DNA of 62,131 nt from Chara braunii (taxonomy: Eukaryota; Streptophyta; Charophyceae; Charales; Characeae): the NCBI GenBank assembly GCA_003427395.1, contig BFEA01000079.1:587448-649578 (forward strand). The letters run 5' to 3'. Numbering within the stretch: the stretch's first letter is position 1; the number at the start of each line of letters is the position of its first letter. Of this stretch, positions 10,401-21,613 are shown piece by piece. The position numbers and the translations under genes are program-made. The notes below the pieces were generated by a model. That model ran no database searches, was not told the origin of the DNA, and was given only the letters and a program-made list of their open reading frames with translations.

Positions 10401-13240
10401 TATGGGCATACTTCTTCGTTTCCCACCGTCGTAATGTGTTGAAATATCCAGCCGCCTGAAATCGGAAAACACTATTGCTGCCACTTTCTGCACCACCAGA
10501 AACATTTCAACAGGCCTAACCGTTTGCCGCCCCCGGAGTCCGGCCTCTCGGACGTCGGTCACCAAAAAGAGCAGCGGGGCCACTGAGGCGGACTCCCCAA
10601 AATAGATGCCACCCTGCCTAGAGAACACCCGGCCCTAACACACACACATCCGTTTTCGGTCGTCCAAGGGAGTGGTCGTTTTGAGTGCTAATCCACCCCG
10701 CCACCAACCACAGTCAACGCGGCTATGTTTCAAGGTAGGCAACTGACTGCGGTTAGCAAGCTATATGCCCGACCACTGATGCCCTGAGGTGGAGGGTACC
10801 TGTGACGAAAATCAATGCAGACTGTCACTCATCCAAAGCAGACCGAAGACTCTACAGATTGCAGACTCACACCCCCCTATCATAAGCCATCAAGCCCCCA
10901 AGAAACAAAGAAAGGTCGGTCACAGTCAGAAAATACACTCCCGACACGCCACTGGCACTGGAGGCACAGCATTGCGGCCTCTAGTGACGGCCCGGACCAC
11001 TCCCTTTCAACCTTATTGCGGCTTCGCGACGCGCCAGACCACGGGTGTTTGGTTGTTCAACCTTGGCGGAGAAAACCGTAGCTAGGGAAGTGGTAGAACC
11101 GTAGAACATATCGTCATAGAGAACTACTCGGCGAACGGTAGGCAGAGAGGGAGAAGAGACCACATACATCTAGACATGTACATATATCGTCACATACATC
11201 TATACATGTATATATACATATATATAAGTGATGATATATATGGTTGAAGCAGTAAGGTAAGGTCCTTGTAGTTCGAGGGGGTCGCAAAACAACAAGTTTG
11301 AATGACGACTCTGTCGGAGTCTGTCCCGGTCAAAATGTACCTGGACGTCTCGACGGCTGGACGCAGATAATGCATCTCAGCGCCTGGATGCCGGATACAT
11401 TCTGACAGGCAGGATCTCCACGTACCATATCTATTTTTGTCATTGTTGCCTGATCTCCTTGCCATGGAATTGAGGGCCAGAATGGGGCCATGTGACTTGC
11501 GTTCAAAAACTGTAAATAAACAAGCGGCCAAAATGGGTTTACGTGGCTCGTTTCAAGGCGAATGAACATTAGCTGACGATTCCGGTTTCGAAAAGCTGCA
11601 TGAACTCTAGCAGTAGACATTTCTTCAACCCCATTCCCTCTTCACACTCGAAAGCAAGACCGCCCACGGTACACACCAGAAACGTCCTGCCGAAAAAATG
11701 GCCAGAAAACACAAATTTCTCGGATGCAATGTTTCTTTATAGAGCGAGTTGCTAGAACAGAACAAAAAGCGCATGTGGTCCCCAACGCAAGCTTGTTTGC
11801 CCTGGGCAGAGCCTCGTCCAATCAATAACCGGGATGCCAACCGGATTAAATCTCGACACTTAATGAATATAGTCCTACCGACAATTCCCTTCTGTAATTT
11901 TATAACCAACCCTTCCGCCACTTGCGAACAGTGCGGAAATTCAGGTGGTACTTGTCTGATTCTGGTTGAATATCAAAGCGCACGTGGCGCTTGTGGGCGT
12001 TATCCTTGTGAAAGGGAGGGATGGAGTGTGGGGTAGGTGGGATGCACCGTGCGAAGCTGCGTATTGCGGCATCGCACACCATGTGGCACGACGGAGAGAA
12101 GGGAAGGGGGGAGGGGGGGGGGCGGACCGGTGACGCAGAGTGGATGCCGGTGAGAGACGAATAAAACAATGGAGAATCAAAGATGAGGTTCTCGATCCAG
12201 CTTCGACTACCGATCGCTGCACCTCCTCGTCATATCTCTGACCTCCTAGAATAATTAATTTTAAGGTTCCGTCCTAACTTCCTAAGGCTCTTCCAATGCA
12301 CAAGTGTTTCATCCTGGAGCTGTCTGTGCGCTACAATTCCAGACAACCCACGAAAAGTAAAGGGGGAAAAAAAAATAGAGATCAGCGTTGCCGACCGACC
12401 AATGTTGTCCATCGAAAGGACAAGCAGAATCTTCCCACTGCAAAAAGTAGATCTTCGTGGAACCGAAGAAATTGAACGGACGAACCAACGTGCGAACAGG
12501 CTATCGATGGTAGATTCGTCGATGTGGAAAAGACCCCGCCAGTAGAAAACCGTCGACAAGAAAAAGAATGACCGCGCAGCAGAAGGCGGCGGCGCGTTAA
12601 CCACATTGAATGTACAGGTCTTTATTGTGTGCAGCAACGTCGAATATCTCGAACGGAGCACTCTTTCCGATGTATTTTCCCGAGTGACTGAGGCTGCCCG
12701 TGACACACAAGCCAGAAACGAAAGGTCATGACCGATCGTGCTCGTGATAATCTGTTTGTCACACAGGGCGGCCAAGTTTTGGGAAGGAGGGGGGGGAGAG
12801 GGGCAGAGGGGTAGTCGACTATAGAAACCACCGGTCCTCCACCCGTTCCCCACTCCTGTTATATTTTTCAGCTGCGGATAGGACGGCCAATAGCAGTAAT
12901 AAATATCTTCCAAAAACCGAAGGAGAACGCCTCCAACGGTCGTCGTCGTCCAGTAGCCCGGCTACCGAACGGTATTTCAGCACAATTTCAGTTCTCGACT
13001 GAGTGTACAGCTATACCCCGCTGGTACCGAGAAAAGAGCGAGAGCCAGATGGACGCCAGATCACAAGGAAGAGTGACACAGCGTTCCTCAGCGCAAAGAG
13101 GCATTCTCCTCTATATTCTAAACTGTAAAGAAAAGAGCATCGGCGGCTCAACTACCTCGCTCACGAACCCACAAAAAGAGCACAAAAGAAAGGAGAGAGA
13201 GAGAGAGAGAGAGAGAGCCGACAAGCTAGCCAGTACAGAG
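10401..13240. other. gene-free stretch
   Basis: No coding frame with recognisable motifs. Notable composition: an AT-rich alternating stretch at about 11172-11240 (ACATATATATA words), a G run at about 12110-12122, and (AG)n at 13194-13216. A 227-codon open frame on the minus strand (12230-12913) has no recognisable domain. This may be intergenic or unseen exon sequence. Confidence 0.45.
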
Positions 13241-13241
13241 T

Positions 13242-13392
13242 GAAAGCGAGCTCCGCAGCTGACTCACTCTAACGTCGAGACAGAAACCGTTATCACTGTT
13301 GTCCGCTGATAGATAGGGGCAAGCGAGCTGAAAGCGAGCTCCGCAGCTGGCTGACTATAACGTCGAGAGAGAAATCGTTATCACTGTTGTCC
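13242..13392 (+). repeat. 88-bp direct repeat
   Basis: A segment starting GAAAGCGAGCTCCGCAGCTG at 13242 recurs at 13330. Both copies end in GTTATCACTGTTGTCCG with about six differences. Confidence 0.85.
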
Positions 13393-14770
13393 GTTGCTTG
13401 AGGCCGCGTTCAGACGTGAAGTCCTCGAGAAGTGTCCTCGGCAAAGCGCCCGGATGATTAATGAATATCAATCACGCTCGTTCAGAGCGGCTCATCCTCT
13501 AGACTTCATATTTACAAGAAGCTCACTCCCAGGCGAATCGTTCGCTAGCTCGCTTGACGATGTTCGCCGTTGTCGGCTGCTGCTCTGGTCCTGAAGACCG
13601 GGCAACATACACATTGGAATGGCGGATTGACAGATTTACCCACAGGCGGGGTATAACTGATCGATTGAGTGAGTGAGAGAGTAAGTCACTGTAAGCGAGT
13701 GATATCAATTGCTCGATCGGGCATCTACCCGGTATCCATGCCTCCAGTCCAAGATCCAACAGAAAAAACGGGCGACCGCCTCCACCGACCCCACCAATCA
13801 CCAGCGGGGCGCTTTCCTGGAACGAATACAGACGGACAATGCCCCCGCGTGAACAGAACAACGAGGAGGATGGAAGAAGAGGGCGACCGATGCATGCGGC
13901 ATGTTTATCAACGTCCACTGCCGTACTCCTTCCCTCCCGCCGATGACAATTCCGCGCTCAGCTCTCGCAAAGCCGCTGAACCTGCACACCAGTGGCCCAA
14001 CAATTGGCACATGAGGCAACAACAAAACAAGCACGGACGACCATAACTAGTCAGCACACATCAGACAAGAAATACTTCGTAATGACGCGCCAGCAACGGT
14101 AGTGTTGCTAAACCTCTGCCATATCCCGCAAAGTCCCGCTAAGAAGCTACTGCCAGCGAACAGAAAATTTCCCAACAGCGTCACTACGGGTTTCGTCGCC
14201 CAGGCTAGCTCGCATCGATTTCAATTATTCACGCCGCTAGCCGCGAATGGGTGGAATCGTGGCCCATCTTCGATTGCTTCGGCGGACCCGTGGCATGCGA
14301 CAATTTCTCAGACCAAGTGTCCTCTTCGCAATCGACCTTCATTAGACGAGTATATGGTTGATGCGTATGATCCAATCCCGTTCGCAGAGATTGGACTGGT
14401 CGGACGGAATCGGACTCATGTACTACAGCACACGACGGCAGTCTATTGCGTTGTGGCCAAAACGTGCGGACGATCTGACAGAACAAAGCCGAAACCTGAG
14501 TTGCTGAGTGCAATAAATATTCTGAGTAGGTCGTATAGGTATGTATGAATCCCGGCCTGGCGGGAAGGCAAGCCTGACCGAAAACCCGACGAAAATAAAA
14601 ACACAGAACAAATGAGACCTGCGCCAAGAGGCGCGTGGGGCAAGGGGAGGCCAAAAAAAAAGAAAATTGAAAAAAAATATACAGGGTCAAGCAACGATGT
14701 ATGCTACGGAGCATGTCCATTTTTTTTTTATGGTGGTAAGAAGCACGCCATTGAGAAGATCCCGACTGTA
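13393..14770. other. gene-free stretch
   Basis: Nothing recognisable. A long minus-strand frame starting at 15062 reaches into this region but looks like chance (see rejected items). Confidence 0.4.
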
Positions 14771-14775
14771 AAAGA

Positions 14776-15023
14776 TAGAAAGATACACCAAATTCAGCTA
14801 TAATGACCGTCCGTTGTATTCGGGGGAAGACTGTAAGCGGGGCTGCGACAAAGGAAAAAATGGACAAATTTATTCTTTCGGAGCCAGACGGGCTGGCCCT
14901 ATCGACAGTGATGTGCCATTCGAGGAGGCACTTCCCATCGCTGACGATATGTTGAGATTCAGCCCTGTGTTCCAAAGATTTCGACAAAAACTTAAGAATA
15001 AGATTACAGAGTATTTGTGCTGA
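14776..15023 (+). CDS. possible exon of unknown host gene
   Basis: The frame is open from about 14776 to a TGA at 15021-15023 (about 80 codons). Its second half reads like real protein: PFEEALPIADDMLRFSPVF, then a basic helix-like end QRFRQKLKNKITEYLC. No family is recognised and the start is undefined (no good ATG), so if real it is a terminal exon. A longer minus-strand frame overlaps it but has less protein-like composition. It lies 0.8 kb beyond the 3' end of the TIGR01589 gene and points towards it. Confidence 0.22.
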
Positions 15024-15249
15024 GCGATCATTTTTGAAAGCGCACACAAGTAGAGAACGCATATAGTTTCTTGTACATCCATAACCAATCCTTTGCTGTA
15101 TCTATGTACTCGCTGACCCTACTACAGGTTACCAAATGTCTAATGCATGTAATTTGTAGTATTTTTTTTCACCAAATGTCTAATCCACGTAATTCGTATT
15201 AAAAATATATATTTCCAATGTGGAAAAGCAACTGGAAGGTTCAAGGTAG

Positions 15250-15655
15250 AACATGACGACGACGACAAGCTTGAAGTGTCAGCAAGCGGATTGTCCAAGA
15301 AGCACCAAGAACAAGTCGAACCCACTGAAACCGCTGATGATGAGACAAAACGGAAGGAGCCTCATGCGGGCGAGGAGCGGGAAACGCCGCCTCACCCACC
15401 TGGAGGTTGCACGCCTCCTGTGGCTGGCTGCTTTCGCCTGAAACAGCAACGATTTCCGAGTCGGCCTCCCCATTCCTTGGATTTTATCACGCAGTTTCCT
15501 CGGAGTCGACGAAGCAGCAGGTCTCAAACATACATCTCTGGCATAATTCTGTTCTGTTGTTTGATTTTCCTAACCCGTGCGGTCACCGTTCCGACATTAA
15601 CATTATTTTCACCAGTTTACAAGAACAAACACGAATACAGGAGGCTATTTACTTG
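15250..15655 (+). CDS. possible hydrophilic exon, unknown
   Basis: An open plus-strand frame beginning with a DDDDKLEV segment and continuing through SKKHQEQVEPTETADDETKR and a Pro-rich part, ending at about 15655 after a hydrophobic ISGIILFCCLIFLT stretch. The acidic, Lys-rich composition is more protein-like than its neighbours. There is no homology I can name and no defined splice sites. It may be unrelated to the frame at 14776-15023. Confidence 0.2.
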
Positions 15656-15712
15656 ACACGTGCAACACTTGGGAAGGTGCCCATGGAGAAATAACGCTAC
15701 AATTTTACTCAC

Positions 15713-15770
15713 CAGATGAAAAAGGCATGGGACCTATCACCAGCATTACCACCAGCACCATAAACACCAA
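15713..15770 (-). other. possible extra 3' exon of the TIGR01589 gene
   Basis: A 58-base segment bounded by an acceptor (TTGCTACAG) and a donor (GTGAGTAAAA) on the minus strand. If the preceding exon is spliced at its GTGAGT (about 15851) instead of stopping, the join keeps an open frame encoding GVYGAGGNAGD and more. The next exon was not found, so this remains a hypothesis. Confidence 0.3.
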
Positions 15771-15847
15771 CTGTAGCAATTTATCATTTAAATACATGTT
15801 CACAGATAAGCATATGCCATCCGATTGGCCACGAAAATCCTTGGGGA

Positions 15848-17176
15848 CTACTCACCGCGAAGCTGTAGCGAGAGAGTAGAAGTGCCTGGGGTGTAGTCAT
15901 CCAACTTCTGAGCGCATAACTTCGCTGTAGCCTTCTCCAGCATACACGATAACGCTTTCGATTGGTACTCGATTCGCTGCCGCGTGTACGCCTCGAAAAA
16001 TTCTTTGTTCTCTTTCTCCAGCTCTCTCCACACTGCAGTGGCAGAGGAATATGGCCATGGCACAACCATCCGGACACACAACATTGATCACCCACTCAGT
16101 AAAAAGAGAAATACCAGCAGCCCGAATGCATTCTTTACTAACCGACCTTTTCAAGACGCCACCAATGCACGTCGCACAGTCATCATTTCCTCCTCTTTTT
16201 ACTGTTTCCTTTCTGTTTTTGCATCGCTCATCATAAATTTCTTCGTTAGAATTGAAAAGAGAAAAAGAGGAGCACCAGCGCCCTAGCCTCCCTCTATACA
16301 CCCCACGTGTCACCAAAACGAGCCATCGACCCCCTCAACTAAACCAAAGCCGCAACAATCGGCATCTCCGTCCTCCAAAATCCCGCTCGCTCGGACGCAG
16401 ATCCACTTTCTCTTCAACACCGGCGATTAGCTGCCTCTGGAACTGACGGCATGCGAATAGCCGGCTTGATTTCAAAAAGGGAAGGGAAAAGAACACCGAA
16501 GAGAGAAGACCACCGACAAATCCATCGCGGCGATACCACTTCAACGCGACATCCGCCGTACAATAAATCATCACCCTTCCTGTCCCGCTATGGACCATAA
16601 AACCCCACTAGACGCGCTCACCCCCCCCTCTAAACTGACCAGATCACAGAATTACCACGCGAACGGCCCGGAACGGGACGAGCCGGTGTCGTCTTCTTGC
16701 TTATCATCCACATGCACACACAGACACGTATGCTGCCATATACCCTTTTCACACGATGGTCCGGTCAATCCCTCAAAATCGTACTACGATGTTCTTCTAT
16801 TACCATCCACATCCAAATTTTTAACTGTCTAATGACGAGCTCTACCCACCCCAATTGTTCATTCATCGGTTTCATTCAGGATACCCGATCGGACGGCAAC
16901 TACGCAAACGATGCGATGTTGCGTCGCAATCGGCCGAGAAGAGAAGGCAGAAGAGGACTTAAAACGAAAAGACCAAAATGCGAGATGGTCCCTTGACACG
17001 TGTCGAGCCCAAATTTTCCCGCAAATCAAAGCTTCGGCCATCATATGGCCCTCTCTCATTAAAACGACGACTCTCCACGTCCCCTTTCCCCCCTCCTCTC
17101 CTCTCTCTCTCTCTCAATTTTCCTGCAATGGCCCTCTCATTAAAACGACGACTCTCCACGTCCCCTTTCCCCCCTC

Positions 17177-17210
<34 letters not shown>

Positions 17211-18485
17211 CCGCAAATCAAAGCATCGGCCATCATATGGCCCTCTCTCATTAAAACGACGACTCTCCACGTCCNCTCTCTCTCTCTCAATTTTCCCGCA
17301 AATCAAAGCATCGGCCATCATATGGCCCTCTCTCATTAAAACGACGACTCTCCACGTCCGCTTTCCCCCCTCCTCTCTCTCTCTCTCTCTCTCTCGCCAA
17401 CCTGCTACAGCCTACCCCGAAACAGAAGAAATTTTCATCGAAGCTGGCCTGAGAGTCGCCACGACTACAGACGTTAGGACTACTGACTTATTTTCGAGGG
17501 AAAAAGCCAGTCGGCGGACGTGTTGACGGACGGGATGGAGATATGAAAACGCACCTGTCGCTGTCACGACGGGCTTAATGCGCGCGTGTTTGGCTAGTGC
17601 CCGCACACACTCCTCCCGATCCATATACATCACAAGGCATCGCTCGATCAAATGCTGAACCTGCGCAGTGAGCAGCACGAAGGTCACACGGACAAGTTAC
17701 CACAACGCGAATGACACCCAAAGTACTAAGCTGCAAGAGAAGAACATGCTCATCCGTTTCCTCTCCGCTCCTGTCTGACACACCAAGTTTCTCTCCGTAT
17801 TAGTGACAACTCGCATTAGTATATATCATAATATTACAATAGCGACAACGCGCACACTGCCAAAATATTCATGTTTTCATATCCCTCGGATCAAAAGATG
17901 GAAAGATGACATAAAAGATGATTAGATGCCCAAACCTTTTCCTATACTGAACGGTTTCCCGAAGTTCTGGATTTTTTCCTGAACTTCGCAATTTCCTCGC
18001 GAAAGGGAACCCTACTTCAATTCTGGCTGATCCGATGAACTCAAAAGCGTGTTCCCCGCACACAGGGAAATAATGGCTGGTGTAGATCCGGCAAACAGAA
18101 GATCGCCCACCCATACAATCACCACCACTTCGTTATAGCATTTATAAAAAATCGTTCGAGCATCATCATACATAGCAAATCCATATCGATCCAGAATGCA
18201 GACAATACACCACAACTCCTGTTTCATCACGTCTCCAATCCGATCCAAGCACGAGGATATATGAGGAACAGCAAGCGGAGAATAGAAGGTGAGGGCAACA
18301 ACTCGAAGAGAATAACTCGATAGCAACGCAAAGAGTAGCGATCGGGAGAGCGCGAAGAATGGCAAGGAAAACGGTCAGAGAAAATTTGAGGAGCTCACCA
18401 TGAGCACGTAAGAGTAGGACAGTTCTCGGTTTGACTTCATAGAACTCATCGTTGCCTCTCCTGCTGCCGTTGAGGGACTCCTCAT
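15848..18485 (-). CDS. TIGR01589 (A_thal_3526, plant protein 1589) family protein
   Basis: Spliced host gene; coding exons on the minus strand are 18485-18399, 17660-17555 and 16032-15848, with GT-AG introns of 738 and 1522 bases. The joined frame is 125 codons with no internal stop. Exon 1 gives a short Ser-rich start ending SYSYVLM. Exon 2 begins VQHLIERCLVMYMDREECV and ends KPVVTAT. Exon 3 begins VWRELEKENKEFFEAY. Together these form the about 57-residue plant-specific TIGR01589/PF09713 domain near the N-terminus, its usual place. Some Arabidopsis members (RPGE) are, as I recall, reported to restrain GLK transcription factors; the role here is unknown. The start is the first ATG after a GA repeat. 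The stop follows LQLRGE, but CGCG|GTGAGT there is also a perfect donor, so the C-terminus may be longer. Confidence 0.85.
17020..17396 (-). repeat. intronic minisatellite with (CT)n
   Basis: Four units of roughly 75-115 bases within intron 2 of the TIGR01589 gene. Each holds CATTAAAACGACGACTCTCC, a (CT)n run and CAATTTTCC(C/T)GCAA. One unknown base at 17275 lies inside the array, suggesting the assembled copy number is unreliable. Confidence 0.9.
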
Positions 18486-18489
18486 GCTA

Positions 18490-18566
18490 CTCGCTCTCTC
18501 TCTCTCTCTCTCTTCGATGTACTCCAGCGTAGCAAGCGATGCCGGACTCCTCCCACACTGATTTCT

Positions 18567-18624
<58 letters not shown>

Positions 18625-18690
18625 CCTCCCTTCTATGTACTCCAGCGGAGCAAGCGATGCCGGACTCCCGCCACGCTGATCTTTGTTTAC
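18490..18690 (-). repeat. duplicated (GA)n segment in 5' region of the TIGR01589 gene
   Basis: On the minus strand, immediately upstream of the chosen ATG, are (GA)n runs (plus-strand CT at 18491-18512 and 18570-18622). Each is next to a copy of ATGTACTCCAGCG-AGCAAGCGATG (18517 and 18635, 118 bases apart). Likely 5' UTR or proximal promoter; GA repeats there can act as GAGA-type elements in plants. Confidence 0.7.
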
Positions 18691-18699
18691 TTCACATAT

Positions 18700-20040
18700 G
18701 ACGGCGAAGATGGCTGATCGGCAGAATCCTGCGCTTGAAATCGTGGGAGGATTTGGAGGAGGGCTTTGAGTGATGATGGCTTTGAAAGGTATTGGGACCG
18801 CTAAAAGGACATGACGGACCTGTGCAAAAAGCAACGACACTTGAGGCTACAAGGAGAATTGCAGACATGCAGAGATCGAGGTGGACATGGATAGACGGAT
18901 CGGAAGTCCCTCGGCTAAGCCCCGCAGGCAAAGGAGACTACAACGGCGATTTTTTACCACGAGGGGCAAGACTGCACCGGAATGCCCTCTCACTGTTCTA
19001 TCCTCTCTACTTATCTCTGCTGTTCTGCTACGCCTTGTGGTGCGGAGCAGCCAGGCCGATCTTTCTTCCTGCAGCTGTTTCCCTGCGGTGCACTGAAAAG
19101 AGACACCCCCTCCGGCCGATTTTTCTCAGCAGCTGGGCCCGCCCGGCGCGGTCCAACGACCGGCGACTACAGATCGCTTAGCAGCCGATCATGAACACCA
19201 CAGAGATGAACACGGTACTAGCCGATGCACTGTCAGATGCTCGTTCACCAGAGCTGGCTGGCTAATATCTTCTATCTTTTGGCGCCTTCAGGAAAGCGCA
19301 GGGCTCGCAGGACTGTAGGACGACCGCATGAGCCGTTGGCCACCGCACACCATGGCCCGACGCCGCCCGACGGCGGGTCGCGGCGCTGCGCCACCGAATG
19401 CGCGCGACATCGGCACAGCACAACACGTCAAGACACCCACACACAGAAAATAGAGAAATTGGACGGAGCAAAGCCCGCCAACATGCGCACGCCGAGTCAC
19501 AAAAGCAGCGGGAACGACGATAAGGTGGCATTCGCAGCTCTCGCAGCCCACGCAGATACCGCCGACCGCGAACTTCGTAGCAAAAAAGTAGACGTTGTTC
19601 TACCGCGAAAGTTAAATATGACGAAATATATATAAAATATATATGAGAGAGCTCGAAAGTGCAGTCGGAGCGACAGCGAGGCGCAAAAGCGCACGCAAGC
19701 TCCCCACGAGCACTCACGAGACATCCACCTGACGCCATGTGCTCGCTCGTGCCGAGCGCATTCGCGCGCCTGTACGCGCACAGTTGCCTTGTGTCCTGTC
19801 GCACGACTGCCGCGACTGGCAATTGCCACCAATCGCGTCCCACTGCGCCGAAGTTCGGTTGGAGCTGGTCCGATTACTGCGCGCCGCAAAAATAAGCGAA
19901 CTGGTACCTCGCGCTACCGCGCACCGAATGTGCAAAATGCAAGCGAATATCCTGCTAGAACATGCAAAAGTTCACCATCATATTTGTTCTTTTGTGCAGA
20001 GTAGTGAAGACAGGTGCTCCACGCCACCGCCGAATCCGGA
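18700..20040. other. gene-free stretch
   Basis: GC-rich in part (19300-19900) with several overlapping open frames on both strands, none with a recognisable domain. It could hold the promoter or upstream exons of the minus-strand gene; nothing can be supported. Confidence 0.45.
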
Positions 20041-20060
20041 TATCAGATGTATGCGCCAGG

Positions 20061-20202
20061 GTCTCTCTCCACTACACTATGCAATAGTCTAAATGCACCT
20101 GAACCTACAACACATCGTAAATGTGTAGGGACAACCAACTGATCGAGATACATTTGAAATGCTGTAAGGAAAGAAAAAAAATGCTGTGTAGTGGAGCGAG
20201 AC
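20061..20202. mobile_element. 142-bp inverted-repeat element
   Basis: Ends GTCTCTCTCCACTACAC (left) and GTGTAGTGGAGCGAGAC (right) pair with one mismatch over 17 bases. The same end word, in either orientation, recurs at about 20638, 20996, 21121, 21595 and 22725, so it marks a small MITE-like family. Confidence 0.5.
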
Positions 20203-20805
20203 TTGTGACTTCACGACGCGATTCCACACATTGTATCTGAATGCAATTACGTCCCCGGCTCGAAAAAGTTGTCTGTAAACCTGCAGATCCAGTCTCGCTT
20301 TATGTACTTTACACGATCTTTTTTTTTTTTTTTTTTTTTTTTAAAGGTAAGCTATATTCTCCTCTCATCTACCTCATCTTCTTGCTAGTACTCGTCTATC
20401 TCATCCTCTCGCTAGTCTTATGTATAGTAAGGGGGAACACCAACCAACCCCGATCTTTACACGATCAAATTCAATTTCTCCAGACTACGCACCTCCGTCA
20501 TTAGCATCTTATCAGACTCGACAATCCTTCAACGCCTCGCTCCACCACCCTAGACATCCACAAAAGACAAAAATAATGGCTGGGTATCTTTCTATGTTCT
20601 AGCGAAGATTCATTCTCGGTTTGCACATTTTGTTGTGAGTAGTGGAGCGAGACCCACTCACTTCGTTCTACTATCCTGCCCGCCGAAGGCGGCTCACTGA
20701 ACCTAAGCGCCTCAGCGGAGCACGGCTTCTGGCTGGCTCGCACTCCCCTAGTGGCCCACTCGCGGCCGTACTAACGAGTGCTCAGGTTACCTACTGACGG
20801 GGCTC

Positions 20806-20940
20806 GGTCCCACCTGCGCCTTTCCGTTGTAGAAAGCTACCACGAAGAGGCTGGCGGTCGATTGTGTCAATCCATGGTCCTTAGGTGCCCGCCATTCTCT
20901 TCGTTGTAGCCTCCTACAACGAAAATGTGCAGGTGGGACC
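20806..20940. repeat. 135-bp hairpin with 27-bp arms
   Basis: GGTCCCACCTGC...CGTTGTAG at 20806-20832 is inverted at 20914-20940 with three mismatches. The loop is about 80 bases. MITE-like or a foldback element. Confidence 0.7.
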
Positions 20941-20995
20941 CCCCTACTACTCTTTGACGTCCTATCCGCCGCATGCGCTGGTCTGTTCTGATTTA

Positions 20996-21611
20996 GGGCC
21001 TCTCTCCACTACTGTCCGCTGTACGGATTTGTGGATAGTTCACGGACAGCAGTGATGGCATACTCACACTAGCACGCAGCACTTCTGCAAGTTTTACGTA
21101 TGTGAATTTGCGTTTATATGGGTCTCGCTGCACTACTCTTGAATCTTGAAAAATCAGGAGTTCATCACTGCTGCACTAACTCTTGATGCCGCGTCCTGTA
21201 TTTCTATTCAAGAGCTGTCAGATTCACTCTCGAAAAAGTAGAGAGAGTGAGTCATCCTGCACTAACTGTGGAAAACTGCTCTTGGTCCGGCGCTTCAAGA
21301 GGTGTCAGAAATGGCCCATCGGACGAGCTCTTGAAGTTTCCACAGTCCCCGCCTGCAGAAGCTGTTTTTTCAAACCAGGCCGACGGGTCCCTTCATGCGG
21401 TTTGCAAATCTGAGAGTTGGCCTCCAGTCTCGGTGGACAAATTGTCGCTGCCCTGTCATGTAGTGTCTGTCCTACAGTCGAGAATGCTCACGAGAGTCGA
21501 GAGTGGGGAGTAAGTGCAGCAACGACAGCACTTGATGCCAATCCAGGAGTCTGACAGCGCTAGACGAACTCTTGGAAATTTTCATGTGTCTAGCGTAGTG
21601 CAGCGAGGCCC
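20996..21611. mobile_element. 616-bp TIR element flanked by TA
   Basis: Left end GGGCCTCTCTCCACTAC, right end the reverse complement of GGGCCTCGCTGCACTAC (two mismatches), with TA on both sides (20994-20995, 21612-21613). It contains no recognisable transposase. A second inverted pair (GGCATACTCACACTA at 21057, inverted at 21939-21953) is interleaved with it, so the true element borders are uncertain. Confidence 0.5.
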
Positions 21612-21613
21612 TA

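Noticed and set aside
12230-12913. 227-codon minus-strand frame
   Set aside because: No domain, signal or conserved pattern; cannot be told from chance.
14229-15062. 277-codon open frame on the minus strand
   Set aside because: No domain, low-complexity pieces (FFQFSFFLASP), and its composition is less protein-like than the plus-strand frame at 14776-15023 that overlaps it.
19262-19843. 193-codon minus-strand frame
   Set aside because: No recognisable motif; a GC-rich stretch where stops are rare on several frames.
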